NCBI RefSeq assembly: GCF_051148895.1
Contig: NZ_CP154625.1
Coordinates: 3,782,001 to 3,846,000 of the forward strand
Direction of reading: 5' to 3'
From: Terrisporobacter vanillatitrophus
GTDB lineage: Bacteria > Bacillota > Clostridia > Peptostreptococcales > Peptostreptococcaceae
Length of the DNA stretch: 64,000 bases
Position 1 is the first letter of the stretch. Each line of letters begins with the position of its first letter. Shown here one piece after another: positions 1 through 7,827 of the stretch. Below the pieces are notes generated by a model that was not told the origin of the DNA, searched no databases, and worked only from the letters and a program-made list of their open reading frames with translations. The position numbers were made by a program, and so were the translations under genes.

Positions 1-55
1 TTACTCAAATTATATATTTTAAAATAACTTATGTATTAATAAGGAGGGAATTTAT

Positions 56-556
56 ATGTGTGATTTTATTTCACAAAATCAAAAACTATTTGACGAGCTA
101 AACAAAGTAATTGATGCTCTTCTTGCAGTTGATGAAAGTGCATTAATCTATACTCTCAAAGAAGCTCAAAGTATATTCGGATATCTCCCAAAAGAAGTTC
201 AACTACACATTGCAAAAAAATTAAAAATTGCACCTGCAAAAGTATACGGTGTTGTAAGCTTCTATTCTTACTTCTCTACTAATCCTGTTGGTGAACATAA
301 AATAAGTGTTTGTTTAGGTACCGCATGTTTTGTTAAGGGTTCTAAAGATGTTCTTACCGAATTAGAAAAACAATTAGGTATAAAAGCCGGAGAAACTACA
401 AAAGATCTTAAGTTTTCAATTGAATGCTTGCGATGTGTGGGTGCCTGTGGACTTGCACCTGTTGTTGTAGTTGATGGTAAAGTATATAGCCGTGTTAGTC
501 CTAATGATGTAGCTAACATAATAAATGAATATAAAGAATTAGAAGTAAACTGTTAG
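56..556 (+). CDS. hydC: NADH-linked [FeFe]-hydrogenase, NuoE-like 2Fe-2S subunit (copy 1)
   Basis: This 166-residue protein is the thioredoxin-fold 2Fe-2S (NuoE/HydC, also called HymA) subunit of a cytoplasmic trimeric hydrogenase. It passes electrons between the NADH/FMN subunit and the rest of the complex. An N-terminal helical part with the NuoE-type LPKEVQ and YGVVSFYSYF stretches is followed by the cluster cysteines in CLGTAC (about residues 89-94) and CVGAC (about 128-132), then GLAPVVVVDGKVY. An extra Cys (IECLRC) is absent from the second copy. The ATG at 56 has a strong AAGGAGGG ribosome-binding site. The stop lies 12 bases before hydB, so the three genes are one operon. Only 55 bases precede it in the window, so its promoter cannot be judged. 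The family call is firm; HydC versus HymA is only nomenclature. Confidence 0.93.
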   Translation: MCDFISQNQKLFDELNKVIDALLAVDESALIYTLKEAQSIFGYLPKEVQLHIAKKLKIAPAKVYGVVSFYSYFSTNPVGEHKISVCLGTACFVKGSKDVLTELEKQLGIKAGETTKDLKFSIECLRCVGACGLAPVVVVDGKVYSRVSPNDVANIINEYKELEVNC

Positions 557-568
557 GGGGAATAATAT

Positions 569-2458
569 ATGAAAATAATTAATTCATATGAGGAATTAAA
601 AGCTGCTTTTGAAGAATATAAAACACTTCTTGATTTGAGAAAAGAATATGGAATTAATGGTATTCCAGAAAAAAGGGAGATTTTAGTATGTGGTGACACT
701 GGATGTGCTTCCTCTGGTAGTATCAAAGTTTTAGAAGCTCTACAAGATGAGATAAAAAAAGCCAATCTTGAGGATTCTGTTAAAGTCCAACTAACAGGAT
801 GTTTTGGATTTTGTGCTATAGGTCCTATAATTAAAATCTACCCTGATAACATTTTTTATGCTTATGTTGTTCCAGAAGACGCTAAGGAAATAGTTGAAAG
901 CCATATCAAAAATAATATTATTGTTGAAAGATTATTATATGAAGAACCATCTTTAGACAATATAAGAGTCAACAATGAAAATGATATGTCTTTCTATAAA
1001 AAACAACTAAAAATTGCTTTAAGAAATCTTGGTGTTATACATCCTGAGCGTCTTGAAGAGTATATCGGTAATGGAGGTTACCTAGGTCTTGGTAAGGCAT
1101 TATTTGAAATGACACCTGGACAAGTTGTAGAAGAAATTAAAGCTTCTGGCCTTAGAGGTAGAGGTGGCGCTGGATTCCCTACTGGTGTTAAATGGGAAGC
1201 ATCAGCTAAAAATCCTCCTGTAAATGGTAAGAAATTTATAGTATGTAATGCTGATGAAGGTGATCCAGGTGCTTTTATGGATAGATCTTTACTTGAAGGG
1301 GATCCTCATAATGTTCTAGAAGCTATGGCAATAGCAGGATATGCTGTAGGTTCTGATATTGGATATATCTATATAAGAGCTGAATACCCTCGTGTTATAG
1401 AAAGATTAAAAATAGCCATAGCTGTAGCTGAAGAAGCTGGACTATTAGGTGAAAATATAATGGGTAGCGGATTCAACTTTAAGCTTGAATTAAAATATGG
1501 TGCTGGAGCTTTCGTTTGTGGTGAAGGTACTGCATTAATGCACTCTATCGAAGGGAAACGTGGAGAACCTAGAATGAAAACTTTTTCTTCTTCTAAACAT
1601 GGTTTATGGAATGCTCCTACTTGTTTAAATAATGTTGAAACTTTCGGTAATATACCTGCTATCATTACCAATGGCGCTGATTGGTTTGCTTCTTATGGTA
1701 CTGAAGATTCCAAGGGTACTAAGGTTTTTGCATTAGGTGGAAAAGTAAATAATGTTGGCTTAGTTGAAGTTCCTATGGGTACTACTCTACGTGAAATAGT
1801 TTTCGAAATAGGTGGCGGCATACTAGGCAATAAAGGATTTAAAGCTGTTCAAACTGGTGGTCCATCTGGTGGATGTATATCCTCTAAAAATCTAGATACT
1901 CCTATTGATTACAAATCTTTAGCATCTATTGGATCTATGATGGGTTCAGGAGGTATGCTTGTTCTTGATGACACCGACTGTATGGTTGATATAGCAAGAT
2001 TTTTCTTAGACTTCTCTGTTGATGAATCTTGTGGTAAATGTACAGCTTGTCGTGTTGGTACTAAAAGATTATATGAAATTTTAACTAAAATATGTGAAGG
2101 CAAAGGATGTGAGCAAGATTTAGTTGAGTTGAAAGATTTAGCTATAACAGTAAAAAATACAGCTTTATGTGGTCTTGGAAAATGTGCTCCTAATCCAATA
2201 CTAAGTACCTTAGATTATTTCTATGATGAATATTTAGCTCATGTTAAAGATCATAAATGTCCTGCAGGTAAATGTACTTCTCTGCTTGATTTTATAATAA
2301 CAGATGATTGCATAGGTTGCGGATTATGCAAAAAGAATTGTCCTGTTGATGCAATAAGTGGTGAAAAGAAAGAAAAACACGAAATAGATACTAGTAAATG
2401 TATAAAATGTGGTACTTGTATCGAAAATTGTAAGAAAGGTGCAATTATTAAGAAATAA
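569..2458 (+). CDS. hydB: NADH-linked [FeFe]-hydrogenase, NuoF-like FMN/NADH subunit (copy 1)
   Basis: This 629-residue protein is the flavin subunit that oxidises or reduces NAD(H) for the HydABC hydrogenase. Domains in order: an N-terminal thioredoxin-like 2Fe-2S domain (VCGDTGCASSGS near 40-51, CFGFC near 88-92); a NuoF Rossmann-like core with GLRGRGGAGFPTG near 194-206 and the FMN/NADH segment CNADEGDPGAF near 225-235; an SLBB region; a 4Fe-4S site in SCGKCTACRVG near 487; and a C-terminal two-cluster ferredoxin domain (CIGCGLCKKNC and CIKCGTCIENC). That architecture and length are standard for bifurcating-type HydB. It starts 12 bases after hydC with RBS AGGGGG and is followed 24 bases later by hydA. 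Confidence 0.95.
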   Translation: MKIINSYEELKAAFEEYKTLLDLRKEYGINGIPEKREILVCGDTGCASSGSIKVLEALQDEIKKANLEDSVKVQLTGCFGFCAIGPIIKIYPDNIFYAYVVPEDAKEIVESHIKNNIIVERLLYEEPSLDNIRVNNENDMSFYKKQLKIALRNLGVIHPERLEEYIGNGGYLGLGKALFEMTPGQVVEEIKASGLRGRGGAGFPTGVKWEASAKNPPVNGKKFIVCNADEGDPGAFMDRSLLEGDPHNVLEAMAIAGYAVGSDIGYIYIRAEYPRVIERLKIAIAVAEEAGLLGENIMGSGFNFKLELKYGAGAFVCGEGTALMHSIEGKRGEPRMKTFSSSKHGLWNAPTCLNNVETFGNIPAIITNGADWFASYGTEDSKGTKVFALGGKVNNVGLVEVPMGTTLREIVFEIGGGILGNKGFKAVQTGGPSGGCISSKNLDTPIDYKSLASIGSMMGSGGMLVLDDTDCMVDIARFFLDFSVDESCGKCTACRVGTKRLYEILTKICEGKGCEQDLVELKDLAITVKNTALCGLGKCAPNPILSTLDYFYDEYLAHVKDHKCPAGKCTSLLDFIITDDCIGCGLCKKNCPVDAISGEKKEKHEIDTSKCIKCGTCIENCKKGAIIKK

Positions 2459-2482
2459 TTTTGCACTAAAGGGGGTTTATTA

Positions 2483-4249
2483 ATGAGTTTAGTTAATTTA
2501 ACTATAAATGGCAAAGCTGTCTCAGTTCCTTCTGATACAAAAATATTAGAAGCCGCAAAACAAGTAAATATTAAAATACCTAGTTTGTGTCATTTACATA
2601 TCGATGATATTAATTTTAATAATAATTGTGCATCTTGTCGTGTATGTATGGTTAGTGTAGGAAGAAAATTAGTTCCTGCCTGTGGTACCTTAGTTAAAGA
2701 AGGCATGGTTGTAAACACTAATTCTCCAGAAGCATTAAAATATAGAAAAGATATTGTTGAATTAATGTTATCTGATCATCCAAAAGACTGTTTATCTTGT
2801 ATTAAGAATGGAAAATGTGAATTACAAGATATAGCTGCTGAATTAGGAATTAGAAAAATCCGATTTAATGATGGTGAACAATCTTATTCTCCACTAGATG
2901 CTTCTACTAAATCTATCATTAAAGATCATTCTAAATGTATCCTATGTAGAAGATGTGAAACTATGTGTAACGATATCCAAACTGTTGGTGTTCTCTCAGG
3001 AATAAATCGTGGATTCAATACTGAAGTTTCTACTTTCTTTGGTGTAGATTTAATAAATACTAACTGTACATTCTGTGGTCAGTGTATAAGCGTATGTCCA
3101 ACAGGCGCTTTATCTGAGAAAGATAATACTAGTGAAGTTTGGAATGCTTTATCTCAAAAAGAAAAACCTATTATGGTTCAAACTGCTCCAGCCGTAAGAG
3201 TTGCTTTAGGTGAAGAATTTGGATTAGAGCCAGGTTCCATATCTACTGGCAAAATGGTTGCTGCTTTAAAGGCCTTAGGATTTGATTATGTATTCGATAC
3301 TAACTTTGCAGCTGACTTAACAATAATGGAGGAAGCTAATGAATTTGTAAACAGATTTATTAAAGGTGAAAATCTTCCTATATTAACTAGTTGCTGTCCT
3401 GCTTGGGTTAACTTTATGGAACATGACTATCCTGACCTTCTACCTCACTTATCTACTTGCAAATCACCTCAAAGTATGTTTTCACCAATAGCTAGACATT
3501 ATTTTGCTGAAAAAATTTTAAATAAAAAACCTGATGAAGTTGTAATTGTATCTATAATGCCTTGTGTTGCTAAGAAATACGAAGTATCAAGAGAAGAATT
3601 AGGAGAAAACGGATACTTAGATACTGATATATCATTAACTACTCGAGAATTAGCACGTATGATAAAAGAAGCAGGCATAAATTTAGCTAATTTAGAAGAG
3701 GCAGAATTTGATAGTCCTCTTGGATATTCCACAGGTGCTGCTGATATATTCGGTGCCACTGGTGGCGTACTAGAAGCCGCACTTAGAACTGCTTATCACG
3801 ATATCACTATGGAAGAAGCACCATCTTTAGACTTTACAGTTGTTAGAGGTATGGATGGCATAAAAGAAGCTTCTCTAGAAATAGCTGGCAATACAATAAA
3901 TATAGCTGCTGCAAGTAGTTTAGGTAACGCTAGGAAATTAATGGATGAATTGAGAGCTGGAAATTGCAAATATCATATAATTGAAATTATGGCTTGCCCT
4001 GGTGGATGCGTAGCTGGTGCCGGTCAACCTTATCACGGTGGAAATTATGATAAAGTCAAAGCAAGAACTAATGCTTTATATGAAATAGATTCTACCAAAC
4101 CAAATCGTCTTTCTCATCATAACCCAGACATAATCAAATTGTATAATGATTTCTTAGGTGAAAGAGGCGGACACATTGCTCATTCCTTACTTCACACACA
4201 ATACTACGATAAAAGCGATGTTTTTGATAAAATAGACAATAATTTATAA
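2483..4249 (+). CDS. hydA: [FeFe]-hydrogenase catalytic subunit (copy 1)
   Basis: This 588-residue protein is the H2-evolving or H2-oxidising subunit of the cytoplasmic trimer. N-terminal 2Fe-2S domain with C36, C49, C52 and C67; a His/Cys-ligated 4Fe-4S site (HPKDCLSC, then CELQ, near 98-112); two 4Fe-4S clusters (CILCRRCETMC and CTFCGQCISVC); then the H-cluster domain with TSCCPAW (near 300), MPCVAKKYE (near 358) and MACPGGCVAGAGQP (near 502). All H-cluster cysteines are present. The last motif reads GAGQP where copy 2 and the family usually have GGGQP. RBS AAAGGGGG precedes the ATG. No strong terminator follows; the next feature is a truncated third hydC 44 bases downstream that may be co-transcribed. 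Confidence 0.96.
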   Translation: MSLVNLTINGKAVSVPSDTKILEAAKQVNIKIPSLCHLHIDDINFNNNCASCRVCMVSVGRKLVPACGTLVKEGMVVNTNSPEALKYRKDIVELMLSDHPKDCLSCIKNGKCELQDIAAELGIRKIRFNDGEQSYSPLDASTKSIIKDHSKCILCRRCETMCNDIQTVGVLSGINRGFNTEVSTFFGVDLINTNCTFCGQCISVCPTGALSEKDNTSEVWNALSQKEKPIMVQTAPAVRVALGEEFGLEPGSISTGKMVAALKALGFDYVFDTNFAADLTIMEEANEFVNRFIKGENLPILTSCCPAWVNFMEHDYPDLLPHLSTCKSPQSMFSPIARHYFAEKILNKKPDEVVIVSIMPCVAKKYEVSREELGENGYLDTDISLTTRELARMIKEAGINLANLEEAEFDSPLGYSTGAADIFGATGGVLEAALRTAYHDITMEEAPSLDFTVVRGMDGIKEASLEIAGNTINIAAASSLGNARKLMDELRAGNCKYHIIEIMACPGGCVAGAGQPYHGGNYDKVKARTNALYEIDSTKPNRLSHHNPDIIKLYNDFLGERGGHIAHSLLHTQYYDKSDVFDKIDNNL

Positions 4250-4293
4250 CCTATAAAAAATATATATTTTAAAAATAATAAGGAGGTATTTGT

Positions 4294-4533
4294 ATGCATA
4301 ATTTTATTACTAAAAATAAAAATTTATTTAACGAGCTAGATAATATAATCAATAATCTTCCTATAGCTGATCAAAGTTCATTAATTTATATCCTTCAAGA
4401 GGCCCAAAATATCTTTGGACATTTACCAAAAGAAGTTCAACTTTATATCTCAAAAAAATTAAATATTGCTCCTGTAGAAATTTATGGTGTTGTAACTTTT
4501 TATGATTGCTTTTCTCTAACTCCTACTTTTTAA
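4294..4533 (+). pseudogene. Truncated third hydC (NuoE-like) copy
   Basis: An open frame of 79 codons with its own good RBS (AAGGAGG) aligns end to end with the first 73 or so residues of both HydC copies (LPKEVQLYI, YGVVTFYDCF). It then diverges into SLTPTF and a stop, losing the whole 2Fe-2S cysteine domain. It therefore cannot make a working subunit. Its leader (TATATATTTTAAAA, then AATAAGGAGG) matches the leader of copy 1 at 11-50, so the duplication included the 5' region. An IS3-family remnant starts about 80 bases downstream, so deletion linked to that insertion is the likely cause of truncation (inference). Confidence 0.85.
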
Positions 4534-4612
4534 TAATTATTTTAACAATTAATATTTGTATCAACTTTTGTACTCACTAATAACATAAAATGAAAAACAA
4601 TTTTATCTAAAA

Positions 4613-4983
4613 AATGCACCTTTAGTCAAGGACAATTTTAAAAAGCCTATTTTGGGCACCATAAGATGATCCCTATATTGAATTGGGGTCATCTTATTTA
4701 AATTCCATTAATATCTATAATTATTGTAGTAATCAATGTATTCATTTATCTCATTTTTAATATCATCTAAACTATTACAATTTTTAAAATCTACCTCGTT
4801 CTTAAAATATCCCAAAAATGACTTCTGTGGATTATTATCCCAACAGTTTCCTCTTCTATGCATTGATTGTCATAGCCATATTGATTTATCCTTCAACGCC
4901 TGCATTTCTATCATGTCTAACTTTTTTAGTAATTCATTCTTCGCTTGTAATAATTTTAATTTCACCTCTAATCGTTTTAAAAC
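4613..4983 (-). mobile_element. Remnant of an IS3-family (IS150-like) element, internally deleted
   Basis: Read on the minus strand, one frame gives the OrfA C-terminal coiled coil (LQAKNELLKKLD) followed directly by the OrfB C-terminus of an IS3-family transposase (GNCWDNNPQKSFLGYFKNEV, EINEYIDYYNNYRY, WNLNKMTPIQYRDHL). Everything between, including most of the DDE core, is missing, and two in-frame stops interrupt what is left (one at a position where the family has Gln: RY-stop-WNL). Beyond the OrfB end, sequence reading TGTCCTTGACTAAAGGTGCA on the minus strand (near 4615-4634) resembles the terminal inverted repeat of this group. I see no second end. It is inert. Confidence 0.8.
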
Positions 4984-5075
4984 CTAAGTGGTTTTTTATT
5001 TTATTTTATATTATATTTATTTTTTAAGTATAATTTTTTTAAGTAATTATAGTATAATTATAAATATATTAATTG

Positions 5076-5113
5076 AAATTTCTGAATAAAAAGCTCGTTT
5101 CATTCAGAAATTT
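5076..5113 (+). terminator. Probable terminator after hydrogenase operon 1
   Basis: A perfect 12-bp stem (AAATTTCTGAAT with ATTCAGAAATTT, 14-nt loop) is followed by a T-rich tract (ATAAATTTTTG, then a run of seven T). It is the only terminator-like hairpin between operon 1 plus the truncated hydC and the promoter of operon 2. The stem is AT-rich, so strength is uncertain. Confidence 0.5.
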
Positions 5114-5337
5114 ATAAATTTTTGCAATTTTTTTCATTTTAGTTAGTTTTTTAATGAATTTCATATTATAATGAAATAGAGACATAATTTTTACTACTTA
5201 TTGTCATATAATTTTAATTATCTAATCATTTTAAATTTCAATAAATACTTTATATAACCTATTGAATACATTAAACATCTTATCTATTAAATATATTATT
5301 CATCTTGTTTATGTTTTATTCTTAAATATAGCTAGAT

Positions 5338-5366
5338 TTGAAAAAATTCATTTCTAGATTTATAAC
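5338..5366 (+). promoter_or_regulatory. Sigma-A-type promoter of hydrogenase operon 2
   Basis: TTGAAA at 5338-5343 and TATAAC at 5361-5366 are separated by exactly 17 bases. This places a transcription start near 5373, about 30 bases before the hydC2 start codon and upstream of its AAGGGGG RBS. Confidence 0.65.
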
Positions 5367-5402
5367 ATATCAATATTTCAAATAAACTAAGGGGGATCTA
5401 CT

Positions 5403-5903
5403 ATGTGTAATTTTATTTCACAAAACAAAAAGTTATTTGATGAATTAGACAATCTAATTCAAAATCTTCCTGTTGCTGATGAAAGTTCATTAATATATGT
5501 TCTTAAAGAAGCTCAGGGAATATTTAGTTACTTACCAAAAGAGGTTCAACTCTATATAGCTGATAAACTTGGGGTTTCTTACTCAAAAGTATATGGTGTT
5601 GTAAGTTTCTACTCTTACTTCTCTACTAACCCAGTTGGTGAACATAAGATTAGCGTTTGCCTGGGTACTGTATGCTTTGTTAAAGGTGCAGATAAAATCT
5701 TAACTGAGTTTGAAAAGCAATTAAATATTAAAGCGGGTGAAACTACTAGCGATTTTAAATTTACATTAGATGGATTAAGATGCGTTGGTGCATGTGGACT
5801 TGCTCCAGTAGTAGTTGTTGATGGTAAAGTTTATGGATTATGTACTCCTGAAAAAGTAACTAATATATTAGATGAGTACAGAGAACTAGAATTAAGCTGT
5901 TAG
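5403..5903 (+). CDS. hydC: NADH-linked [FeFe]-hydrogenase, NuoE-like 2Fe-2S subunit (copy 2)
   Basis: Second full-length copy (166 residues) of the NuoE-like electron-transfer subunit, very similar to copy 1 throughout. The cluster cysteines are intact in CLGTVC and CVGAC. The segment before the second pair reads LDGLRC here and IECLRC in copy 1. The ATG at 5403 is preceded by AAGGGGGATCT, and a promoter lies just upstream, so operon 2 can be expressed independently of operon 1. The stop is followed 14 bases later by hydB2. Confidence 0.93.
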   Translation: MCNFISQNKKLFDELDNLIQNLPVADESSLIYVLKEAQGIFSYLPKEVQLYIADKLGVSYSKVYGVVSFYSYFSTNPVGEHKISVCLGTVCFVKGADKILTEFEKQLNIKAGETTSDFKFTLDGLRCVGACGLAPVVVVDGKVYGLCTPEKVTNILDEYRELELSC

Positions 5904-5917
5904 GGGGAAAGAAATTC

Positions 5918-7804
5918 ATGAAAAAGTTAAATTCAATTTCAGAACTAAAATCTGCTATACAAGATTTTAAACCAATTCTTTATTTAAGAGAAAATCATAC
6001 ACAAGAAATACCTGATAAAAGAGATATTTTAGTTTGTGGCGGTACTGGATGTACTTCTTCAAAAAGTTTAGAAATAATAGAAAATTTAAAATCTGAAATA
6101 GATAAAGCTGGTCTTAATGATTCTATAAAAGTTCATTTAACAGGATGTTTTGGATTCTGTGCAATGGGTCCAATTGTAAAAGTTTATCCTGATAACGTTT
6201 TCTATGTTCATGTTCAACCAGAAGATGCCTCTGAAATTATATCAAAACATATTTGCAATAATGAAATAGTTGAAAGATTATTATTCGAAGAGCCTGCTTT
6301 AAACCATAAAAAAGTATCAAAACACGAAGAAATGTCTTTCTATAAAAAACAATTTCGTATTGCTTTAAGAAACTGTGGACATATAAATCCAGAAGATATT
6401 ACTGAATATTTGGCTAATGATGGATATTTAGCACTAGGCAAATGCTTAACAGAAATGACTCCTGATCAAGTAATAGAAGAGGTTAAAACTTCTGGTCTTA
6501 GAGGTAGAGGTGGAGCTGGATTCCCTACTGGTGTTAAATGGGAATCATGTGCTAAAAATCCAGCTATAAATGGTGAAAAATTTGTTGTATGTAATGCTGA
6601 TGAAGGTGATCCAGGTGCTTTCATGGATAGATCATTACTTGAAGGTGACCCTAATAGTGTTCTTGAAGCTATGGCAATTGCTGGTTATGCTATAGGTGCT
6701 AATAAAGGATATATCTATATAAGAGCTGAATATCCTCTTGCAATAGATAGATTAAAAATAGCAATTTCTCAAGCTGAAAAAATTGGTGTTTTAGGTGAAA
6801 ATATATTAGGTACTGGATTTAATTTCACAATAGAATTAAAATATGGAGCTGGTGCATTTGTTTGTGGCGAAGGTACTGCACTTATACATTCTATAGAAGG
6901 TAAACGTGGTGAGCCTAGAATGAAGACTTTCTCTTCTTCTAAGCATGGTTTATGGAATGCTCCTACTTGCTTAAATAACGTTGAAACTTTTGCAAATATT
7001 CCAGCTATTATACACAGAGGTTCTGACTGGTTTGCTTCATTTGGTACAGAAGATTCTAAAGGTACTAAAGTTTTCGCATTAGGTGGAAAAATAAACAATG
7101 TTGGTCTAGTTGAGGTTCCTATGGGTACTACTCTTCGTGAAATAGTTTACGAAATAGGTGGTGGTATACCTAATGGTAGAGAATTTAAAGCTGTTCAAAC
7201 TGGTGGTCCATCAGGTGGATGTATCTCTCAGAAAGATTTAGATACTCCTATAGATTATAAATCATTATCTGATATAGGTTCTATGATGGGTTCTGGTGGT
7301 ATGCTTGTTCTTGATGATACAGACTGTATGGTTGATATAGCAAAATTCTTCTTAGACTTCTCTGTTGATGAATCTTGTGGTAAATGTACTCCTTGTCGTA
7401 TAGGTACTAAAAGATTATATGAATTATTAGCTAAAATTTGTGATAATAAAGGATGCGAACAAGACTTAGTAGACTTAAAAGATTTAGCGTTAACAGTTAA
7501 AAATACAGCTTTATGTGGTCTTGGAAAATGTGCTCCTAATCCTGTATTAAGTACTCTAGAGTGTTTCTATGATGAATATTTAGCACATGTTAAGGATCAT
7601 AAGTGTCCTGCAGGTAAATGTAGTGCTTTCCTTCATTATGAAGTAAATGACAATTGTATTGGTTGTGGATTATGTAAGAAAAATTGTCCTGCTGATGCAA
7701 TAACTGGTGAAAAGAAAGAAAAACATCACATAGATGTAGATGCTTGTCTAGAATGTGGTACTTGTATAGATAAATGTAAAAAAGGTGCAATTGTTCTTGT
7801 ATAG
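5918..7804 (+). CDS. hydB: NADH-linked [FeFe]-hydrogenase, NuoF-like FMN/NADH subunit (copy 2)
   Basis: 628-residue paralogue of the protein at 569-2458 with the same domain order: thioredoxin-like 2Fe-2S domain (VCGGTGCTSSKS, CFGFC), NuoF core with GLRGRGGAGFPTG and CNADEGDPGAF, SLBB region, SCGKCTPCRIG cluster site, and a C-terminal double ferredoxin (CIGCGLCKKNC, CLECGTCIDKC). The most variable parts are the first 40 residues and the ferredoxin tail. The nucleotide sequences of the two copies differ mainly at third codon positions in the core, as expected for an old duplication under purifying selection. Middle gene of operon 2, with RBS AGGGGGAAAG. Confidence 0.95.
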   Translation: MKKLNSISELKSAIQDFKPILYLRENHTQEIPDKRDILVCGGTGCTSSKSLEIIENLKSEIDKAGLNDSIKVHLTGCFGFCAMGPIVKVYPDNVFYVHVQPEDASEIISKHICNNEIVERLLFEEPALNHKKVSKHEEMSFYKKQFRIALRNCGHINPEDITEYLANDGYLALGKCLTEMTPDQVIEEVKTSGLRGRGGAGFPTGVKWESCAKNPAINGEKFVVCNADEGDPGAFMDRSLLEGDPNSVLEAMAIAGYAIGANKGYIYIRAEYPLAIDRLKIAISQAEKIGVLGENILGTGFNFTIELKYGAGAFVCGEGTALIHSIEGKRGEPRMKTFSSSKHGLWNAPTCLNNVETFANIPAIIHRGSDWFASFGTEDSKGTKVFALGGKINNVGLVEVPMGTTLREIVYEIGGGIPNGREFKAVQTGGPSGGCISQKDLDTPIDYKSLSDIGSMMGSGGMLVLDDTDCMVDIAKFFLDFSVDESCGKCTPCRIGTKRLYELLAKICDNKGCEQDLVDLKDLALTVKNTALCGLGKCAPNPVLSTLECFYDEYLAHVKDHKCPAGKCSAFLHYEVNDNCIGCGLCKKNCPADAITGEKKEKHHIDVDACLECGTCIDKCKKGAIVLV

Positions 7805-7827
7805 ATTTATTAAGGAGGGGTTTATTA

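Larger units (their letters stand above)
4534..5337. other. Gene-free spacer between the two hydrogenase operons
   Basis: Apart from the IS3 scar at 4613-4983 and the hairpin at 5076-5113, this AT-rich stretch holds no open frame or RNA gene I can support. Short open frames on the plus strand near 4736-5027 are antisense to the transposase remnant. Confidence 0.7.

Noticed and set aside
4294..4533. The 79-codon hydC-like frame as a functional small protein
   Set aside because: It lacks every 2Fe-2S ligand and ends in unrelated residues next to an IS scar, so it is treated as a pseudogene.
4736..5027. Plus-strand open frames rich in Ser, Phe and Leu
   Set aside because: They are antisense to the IS3-family transposase remnant; the minus strand carries the recognisable protein.
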